Shown here: piece by piece, positions 59,770-64,000 of the stretch | How positions within the stretch are numbered: position 1 is the first letter of the stretch | How the letters are laid out: every line of letters starts with the position of its first letter | Assembly (NCBI GenBank): GCA_964424115.1 | Contig: CAYRHN010000017.1 | Coordinates: 19,347 to 83,346 of the forward strand | Length of the DNA: 64,000 nucleotides | Origin: CAYRHN01 sp964424115 | GTDB lineage: Bacteria > Chloroflexota > Anaerolineae > Anaerolineales > Anaerolineaceae | Reading direction: 5' to 3' | Translations under genes and position numbers: made by a program | Notes under the pieces: generated by a model | Database searches by the model: none | Told to the model about the DNA's origin: nothing | What the model saw: the letters and a program-made list of their open reading frames with translations, nothing else

Positions 59770-61956
59770 TCAGTCTTCCTCAACAATTTGTTGTAGATAA
59801 TTCTTAAGCCTTGAAACGGTAGGATTGATTGACTCCATAGCATCAGGGTTTTGAGCTTTCTTTGATTTCTTGGGGGGGTTGGGGGGCTTGCTTGTTCCCT
59901 CTTTAGACTGGCTTGTTGTTTTCCGCTTGCGTTTCTTATTCAACGCATTGTCCTCATTCGCCATTTCCCATTCTCTTTCAATGGTTTCTTTGTCTTGTAA
60001 TTTCATTCCTTTAATCCTTTTCGATAGATTGTGCTCGAGCCTACTGGCCTGGGTATGACTTTCATCTGGCAACTTATCCTCTTTTCGAACTGCATCACAC
60101 AAATATTTGCCATCAATAAATAAAGCAATCTGGGAAATATCATTCGGGTCAAAATGAATCCCGTATTTTATAATCCCTCCAGAATTATCGATCCGTGGCA
60201 ACTTTCTCATTTTTGGGGATGTGTAGCTGGATCCGAATAATTGAATCCCCTTTTGCGTAATGGTACGTGTCTGCGGAAAAATTACCCAAAACATGCGCTC
60301 AATTTCTGGGGTTTGTGCTGGGATCAATTGAAGGCTATGAGATGTACCCTGCCACCATTTCTCGTTAGGCGTCAAGCCATCCAAAGCTGTATGCGGCGAA
60401 TTTTGATGCTGGTCAATCAGTTGAACAATCCGCTTATACAGATCGTTGTAAGTCCGGTTCGCCTTCTTCAACGATTCTGATAATTCTCGCTTTCTAAGGT
60501 CAATGGCGCCTGCCATAGGCTGTAACTGCTGCTTAATCTTTCCAAAAACTGTTTCAATTACCGCACCGTAACGGGCTTTATAGCATGGGCGGAAGTCGAG
60601 TTCGACGGTTGTGTAATTTCCCTTACAGCTGATCATTGCCGCTAGTTGTTTCAGCGAATTGCTGTGATGCGAAAAAGCATTATCCAGACTCAGTCGCTTG
60701 GGGATCCCATACACCGGCCAGCGATCCGTCGATATTCCATACTTCTGCAATATATCGCCCTTCGGGAAAATCGCATTCTTCAATGCGGTTTGCAAATCTT
60801 TTGTTGTTGAGCCTTTTTCAGATAGATTAAAACCCAAAATGCTTCTGGAAAAAGCATCAATGAACATTGTCAACCACATGCGGAACGGTTTTTTCTGTGT
60901 ACCATCTTCCGAGACGATAAACAAATCCAACAAGTAATGATCTACAAACACATATTCAAGGGGCAGTTGTGCCTTGTGAACATATTGATCAAATACCAAC
61001 CAATCATTATTGAGAAACTCCTTTCCTTCTCGAGATAAAACTTCTTTTTCACTGCGCCCGGGCTGATATTTATATTTCCTTATCTGAACCATGAACCAGC
61101 TCCTGCTGGGCATTTTAACAGGCACAAATAAATGTTTCACTTCAGGATCTTCCATAATCTGGTCCATCCGCAATTGCTTCCTCATCAACCGTTCAGCCCA
61201 TTTTTGAAGCAACTTGGTCCGGTCTTTATCAGGCATTTCGACAGGGAGTCTTTTAGGATCAAGCCATAAACCCTGTGTGTAATTAAGAAGCGCTTTCCCA
61301 ATATCCATCAAACTTTCACCCGTGTGCCCTGGATATTCATTGTAAAGCGCATAACACAGGTAGCTGGCTGCTTTGGAGATTTTCCGACTACCATAGGTTT
61401 CACGGTGAAGCTCCTGAGCAAGTGCGTAATGGTTTCCATTATGCGTTTCGAGTAATTCTTGGTACTTATAATAGGTCGATCGGGCAATTCCAACCTCGCG
61501 GCACGCTTCCTTAGTCGATTCCGTTTTACTCCAGGCCCCTCGGGTTTTTCTGCCTTTTCTAAGCTCGGTCTTCATTCGAAAAATCTCTTTGGACTGTTTC
61601 AGCTTTTCATTAATTGTTGCCACAATTTCGATGATGTGTTCCGCTCGATCAAGTAATCTTTGAGGAATAGTTTCAGGGTTAAATAAGTCTGGAAATTCGT
61701 TCTTCTCCTCAGAAGATTCCGCTTTCGGGGCTTCAGACTCCCGGAATTCTTCCTCAGTATCCCGAACTTGTGGAGCTTTGGCGATGAAATCAGCTAAAGT
61801 AGTATTTACCTGCTCGTGTGTCTCAACATCTTCCAACACAATTTCAGGGTTTGTTCCGGGAATCAGGTCCACGATTAAATAATTCCGCTGAAAAAACCGG
61901 CAATATTTCCCTTTCTTGATAGAACGATCTTCTGGCTCATCAAGGTCTACCACCAT
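59770..61956 (-). CDS. tnsB: DDE transposase TnsB
   Basis: A 728-residue transposase of the TnsB/MuA/TniA type. N-terminal HTH modules include REVGIARSTYYKYQELL. The catalytic domain (about 330-490) has D339 in YVFVDHYLLD, D425 in KRLSLDNAFSHHS and E468 in GAVIETVFGKIKQ, a complete DDE triad. A Mu-type beta barrel follows, and the tail is very basic (NKKRKRKTTSQSKEG, PPNPPKKSKKAQN), ending in a helix that probably binds TnsC. It joins the 3' ends to the target. The ATG directly follows the tnsA stop, with GGAGG inside the tnsA end. All key residues are intact, so the module may be active. Confidence 0.92.
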   Translation of the reverse strand: MVVDLDEPEDRSIKKGKYCRFFQRNYLIVDLIPGTNPEIVLEDVETHEQVNTTLADFIAKAPQVRDTEEEFRESEAPKAESSEEKNEFPDLFNPETIPQRLLDRAEHIIEIVATINEKLKQSKEIFRMKTELRKGRKTRGAWSKTESTKEACREVGIARSTYYKYQELLETHNGNHYALAQELHRETYGSRKISKAASYLCYALYNEYPGHTGESLMDIGKALLNYTQGLWLDPKRLPVEMPDKDRTKLLQKWAERLMRKQLRMDQIMEDPEVKHLFVPVKMPSRSWFMVQIRKYKYQPGRSEKEVLSREGKEFLNNDWLVFDQYVHKAQLPLEYVFVDHYLLDLFIVSEDGTQKKPFRMWLTMFIDAFSRSILGFNLSEKGSTTKDLQTALKNAIFPKGDILQKYGISTDRWPVYGIPKRLSLDNAFSHHSNSLKQLAAMISCKGNYTTVELDFRPCYKARYGAVIETVFGKIKQQLQPMAGAIDLRKRELSESLKKANRTYNDLYKRIVQLIDQHQNSPHTALDGLTPNEKWWQGTSHSLQLIPAQTPEIERMFWVIFPQTRTITQKGIQLFGSSYTSPKMRKLPRIDNSGGIIKYGIHFDPNDISQIALFIDGKYLCDAVRKEDKLPDESHTQASRLEHNLSKRIKGMKLQDKETIEREWEMANEDNALNKKRKRKTTSQSKEGTSKPPNPPKKSKKAQNPDAMESINPTVSRLKNYLQQIVEED

Positions 61957-62643
61957 TTATTCCTCCATTCTTGTTTTCCACACTTCGCAATACGCTCGAA
62001 TTTCGCCGCGCGCCATGATCAAGCGGTTCAACTCAATATCCAACCGCCCGTGCCACAGCATATGAAATACAGCACCGGTAACAACTGGAGCATCCAAACC
62101 AGTCGACTCAACAATTTGCTGCAGCAAAGAAATCAAGTTAACTGGAACATTCATAGATAAATTCTTCATTATGTAGAAATCCACATATGGATTCCGATAA
62201 GCCCCCGGCATGAACAGATGCAATAAATCAAGATTAACTTTCTCTGTCTCATTGACCTCGCAATCCGTGAAGATTACATAGCGCCAACCGCGTTCTTGAC
62301 AATATCGCCTCATAGCCTCCTCGCGTTCCCGAATGCGGGGATCAGATCGGCGTTTCAATATCGTCACCTCATGAATTTCAATTGAGCCATCAATCCGGGT
62401 CACTTTAAAATCGGGAACATATGTCCTCTCCTTGCCATCGCTCCTATACCGGATTTGCAGCGGCTGGCTGACAATATTGGCTATCGTTTTGTCGCGTAAC
62501 AAGCGAACCAAATAAAATCGCTCAAGATGCGACTCGAACTGGACAATTTCGTTTTGGTGGTTTCGCAAATAGCCGCGGATCCCTGAACCGTGGTTTTGGA
62601 CATTCCGGACATTGCCGGGGGGTGGATTTCGTTTGATTCTCAA
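61957..62643 (-). CDS. tnsA: TnsA-type endonuclease subunit
   Basis: A 228-residue TnsA. The N-terminal nuclease domain has FESHLERFYLVRLLRD (E37/E41), YVPDFKVTRIDG (D78) and IEIHEVTILKRRSD, then YCQERGWRYVIFTDCEVNE; the C-terminal part is the helical TnsC-binding domain. TnsA cuts the 5' strands so that the element moves by cut-and-paste. In Tn7 the catalytic set is E63, D114 and K132 (in QVK). Here the position of that lysine is T94 (HEVT), with K97 nearby, so activity may be altered or use a shifted lysine. It is the first gene of the module, divergent from the HTH regulator. Confidence 0.88.
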   Translation of the reverse strand: MRIKRNPPPGNVRNVQNHGSGIRGYLRNHQNEIVQFESHLERFYLVRLLRDKTIANIVSQPLQIRYRSDGKERTYVPDFKVTRIDGSIEIHEVTILKRRSDPRIREREEAMRRYCQERGWRYVIFTDCEVNETEKVNLDLLHLFMPGAYRNPYVDFYIMKNLSMNVPVNLISLLQQIVESTGLDAPVVTGAVFHMLWHGRLDIELNRLIMARGEIRAYCEVWKTRMEE

Positions 62644-62804
62644 CTCGATTCCTTTTTTGTTATATTTTTCGAATTACTTCGTCATCACTGTATCATATTT
62701 CGTGTTTAAATTCAAGTAACGAAGTGTTAGATTTATGTTAATTTCGCTGTTGATATTCTTTTAAGAACACGTATAATGAGGTTATCTAATCTCCAGGAGT
62801 ATGT
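62644..62804. promoter_or_regulatory. Divergent control region of tnsA and the HTH gene
   Basis: 161 AT-rich bases. For the HTH gene a good promoter is visible: TTGATA (62,750-62,755), 16 bases, TATAAT (62,772-62,777), and AGGAG at 62,795-62,799 before the ATG. An inverted pair ACTTCGT (62,676-62,682) and ACGAAGT (62,719-62,725) lies between the two genes and may be an operator. In Tn7 the right end lies next to tnsA, so the element end could be here, but I do not see a clear set of repeated TnsB sites. Confidence 0.55.
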
Positions 62805-63848
62805 ATGGAAGATAATTCCCAATCCCTTAACTTCAAATGGTTGTCTGAAAGAATTCAAACAAAAATTGACGAGATTGGTTTACGAAAACTTGCTTCAGAA
62901 GCTTCTGTATCTACAACTACCATTGTAAAAATGACCAGATTGGGTCAAGGCATTACCCCTACGCTACCGATGGTTGTAACCGTCTGCTCAAATATCAACA
63001 TATCCCCTGCTGAGCTGTATTCAGGACTGATCGGCAAGCAAATCATTAATCCCCCCACATGGACGGACAGTATTTTTGAAACTGGGGAGATCTTAACCCC
63101 TCAGGACATGTGGATCCTTGGGGAGGGAATGAACTACCTGGTGACAAGAAAGCATTATGCCGAAGTATCTGCTCTTTTGGCCAACCTATTCAACCTTTCC
63201 TTAGACCGCAAGGTAAAAGGTAACGTTCTTGAAAAGGTTGCTTTCTCTGAGAAAGACTTTTACAGATTGCTGATCCCAGAAGCAACTCCCTGGCTTTCGA
63301 TTGATTATCCCTGGTTGTTCTTGGAGAACTCAGAGTTAATGGCATTATGCCGCGCTGGGGGAGTGATCACCTATGATGATCTGCGGAATCTATTGCTGAC
63401 CCTGAATAAATCAAACCCAAAGATCCACGAGCTTGACTTCTATAAACGCTATCAAAGAAAAGAAGGCACTGCCTTAAAGTTAACCGAAATCATCAACACG
63501 GATTTAAAGATCGCCAGCAACTTGAGAAATCCAGGTTTATCATACGGCAGTTATTTCCTCCTTAGTTGGGCAAACGAACTCTATAATCAAAAGGTCTATC
63601 GTGATTATGTCCAACCGAACCTAATACCGGGTCATGCACCCAACTCGATCCGAATGATTGACAATTATACGAACACAAAATCAACTCCCCACCTGTGGGA
63701 TCCGGTGACTGCCTTTTCAACCGTTCTGATTAACCACCTGTTCCGTTACGCCTGGCAAGGGAACTATCACAAACAATTTGCGGAAATATTACGCAGCCAC
63801 CCTTGGATCACCAGCCGACAAATCAGTTTTTTGGATTCGATTGCCTGA
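62805..63848 (+). CDS. HTH protein divergent from tnsA
   Basis: A 347-residue protein with an N-terminal Cro/CI-type HTH (about 10-70): IQTKIDEIGLRKLASEASVS, TTTIVKMTRLGQGITPTLPM, then VTVCSNINISPAELYSG. The remaining 270 residues are mostly helical with no recognised domain (MWILGEGMNYLVTRKHYAEV, PWLSIDYPWLFLENSELMAL). It has its own promoter and ribosome site. Divergent position to tnsA suggests that it represses or times transposition; the long C-terminus could receive a signal. An alternative is a host gene beside the insertion point. Confidence 0.65.
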   Translation: MEDNSQSLNFKWLSERIQTKIDEIGLRKLASEASVSTTTIVKMTRLGQGITPTLPMVVTVCSNINISPAELYSGLIGKQIINPPTWTDSIFETGEILTPQDMWILGEGMNYLVTRKHYAEVSALLANLFNLSLDRKVKGNVLEKVAFSEKDFYRLLIPEATPWLSIDYPWLFLENSELMALCRAGGVITYDDLRNLLLTLNKSNPKIHELDFYKRYQRKEGTALKLTEIINTDLKIASNLRNPGLSYGSYFLLSWANELYNQKVYRDYVQPNLIPGHAPNSIRMIDNYTNTKSTPHLWDPVTAFSTVLINHLFRYAWQGNYHKQFAEILRSHPWITSRQISFLDSIA

Positions 63849-63869
63849 TTTCTTAATTAACTCAAGTTG

Positions 63870-64000
63870 CTACCAAAAGAAGTTGATGGAGACAGCAATG
63901 ACAAACAGAGCAACTTTGAGTTCAAAGCCACGAGCAGTAACCGCATGAATAGACTTTGGTAATAGTCGCTCGAGCAAACTACCAGTGGTCTCAACCATTT
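63870..64000 (-). CDS. Transposase C-terminal end (partial)
   Basis: Forty-two codons on the minus strand run from the window edge to a stop at 63,870-63,872: METTGSLLERLLP-type start, KSIHAVTARGFELKVALFVI, and a hydrophobic end. The VET.....LP.SIHAVT..GFELK pattern is that of insertion-sequence DDE transposase C-termini (IS982 or IS4-like; not decided). The gene continues beyond the window. The IS end should lie in the 21 bases between it and the HTH stop. Confidence 0.45.
   Translation of the reverse strand, partial: MVETTGSLLERLLPKSIHAVTARGFELKVALFVIAVSINFFW

Larger units (their letters stand above)
56667..62804 (-). mobile_element. Tn7-like transposition module, element borders unresolved
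   Basis: tnsA, tnsB, tnsC and tniQ in canonical order with a fifth, membrane HTH gene form the core of a Tn7-like element. The neighbouring R-M/NACHT operon, DGQHR cassette and perhaps everything from about 33,550 may be cargo, since all are AT-rich or accessory compared with the left half. Neither end nor a 5-bp target duplication was identified, so the extent given is only that of the module. Confidence 0.7.

Noticed and set aside
1..64000. CRISPR array or cas genes near the Tn7-like module
   Set aside because: No series of equal-length repeats with spacers and no Cas12k, Cas5-8 or adaptation genes are visible, so a CRISPR-associated transposon is not supported inside the window.

Overview
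The left half of the window (about 1-33,300) is GC-rich chromosomal sequence that looks like a member of the Chloroflexota, most likely class Anaerolineae. The reasons are the gene mix (a system I cytochrome c maturation cluster without outer-membrane genes, GerW/YtfJ-like and DUF4342 small proteins, GT-C membrane glycosyltransferases, Pro/Gln/Tyr-tailed membrane proteins) and the dispersed 'ACACGGAT' intergenic repeats. No rRNA or tRNA gene is visible, so the assignment is an inference.

Layout 1-33,300. A phospholipase D-like fragment, a GH5 endoglycoceramidase-like glycosidase, a GT-C glycosyltransferase and a nucleotidyltransferase-fold protein (+) end at a shared hairpin. A ten-gene ccm operon follows (-, ccmE-F-H-G-I like-accessory-A-B-C-D, 12,646 to 4,869). 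Next come two sister lipoproteins, a cupredoxin that has lost two metal ligands, Elp3 coupled to an HD hydrolase, a four-gene operon of LppM-like and PQY-tailed membrane proteins, a GerW-like protein and a second glycosyltransferase. Small genes and two decayed genes lead to a HEAT-repeat protein, an ABC-F ATPase with a leader peptide, and a two-gene [NiFe] hydrogenase whose small subunit carries two cyclic-nucleotide-binding domains. A repeat-filled stretch, an alpha/beta hydrolase fused to membrane helices and exonuclease III close this half.

From about 33,550 the sequence turns AT-rich and accessory. It holds a 1186-residue secreted protein (C39-like peptidase, PA14, TolB-like propeller), about 1 kb of repeat-containing non-coding DNA, an orphan coiled-coil protein, and a three-gene cassette (DGQHR protein, unknown protein, D12-class adenine methyltransferase). 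The centrepiece is a nine-gene operon at 44,331-56,661. A type I restriction-modification system (hsdM, hsdS ... hsdR) encloses a HEPN-type putative RNase, an Mrr-type endonuclease and a NACHT ATPase split into two genes, with a tubulin-like N-terminal segment at the split. It ends with a small YgjP-type metalloprotease domain and an unknown small protein.

The right end (56,667-62,643, -) is a Tn7-like transposition module tnsA-tnsB-tnsC-tniQ followed by a membrane-anchored HTH protein. It is divergent from an HTH regulator, and a transposase C-terminus enters from the right edge. No CRISPR array or cas gene is visible. The simplest reading is that the defence genes are cargo of, or neighbours in, a Tn7-like element or defence island, but neither transposon end could be identified with certainty.
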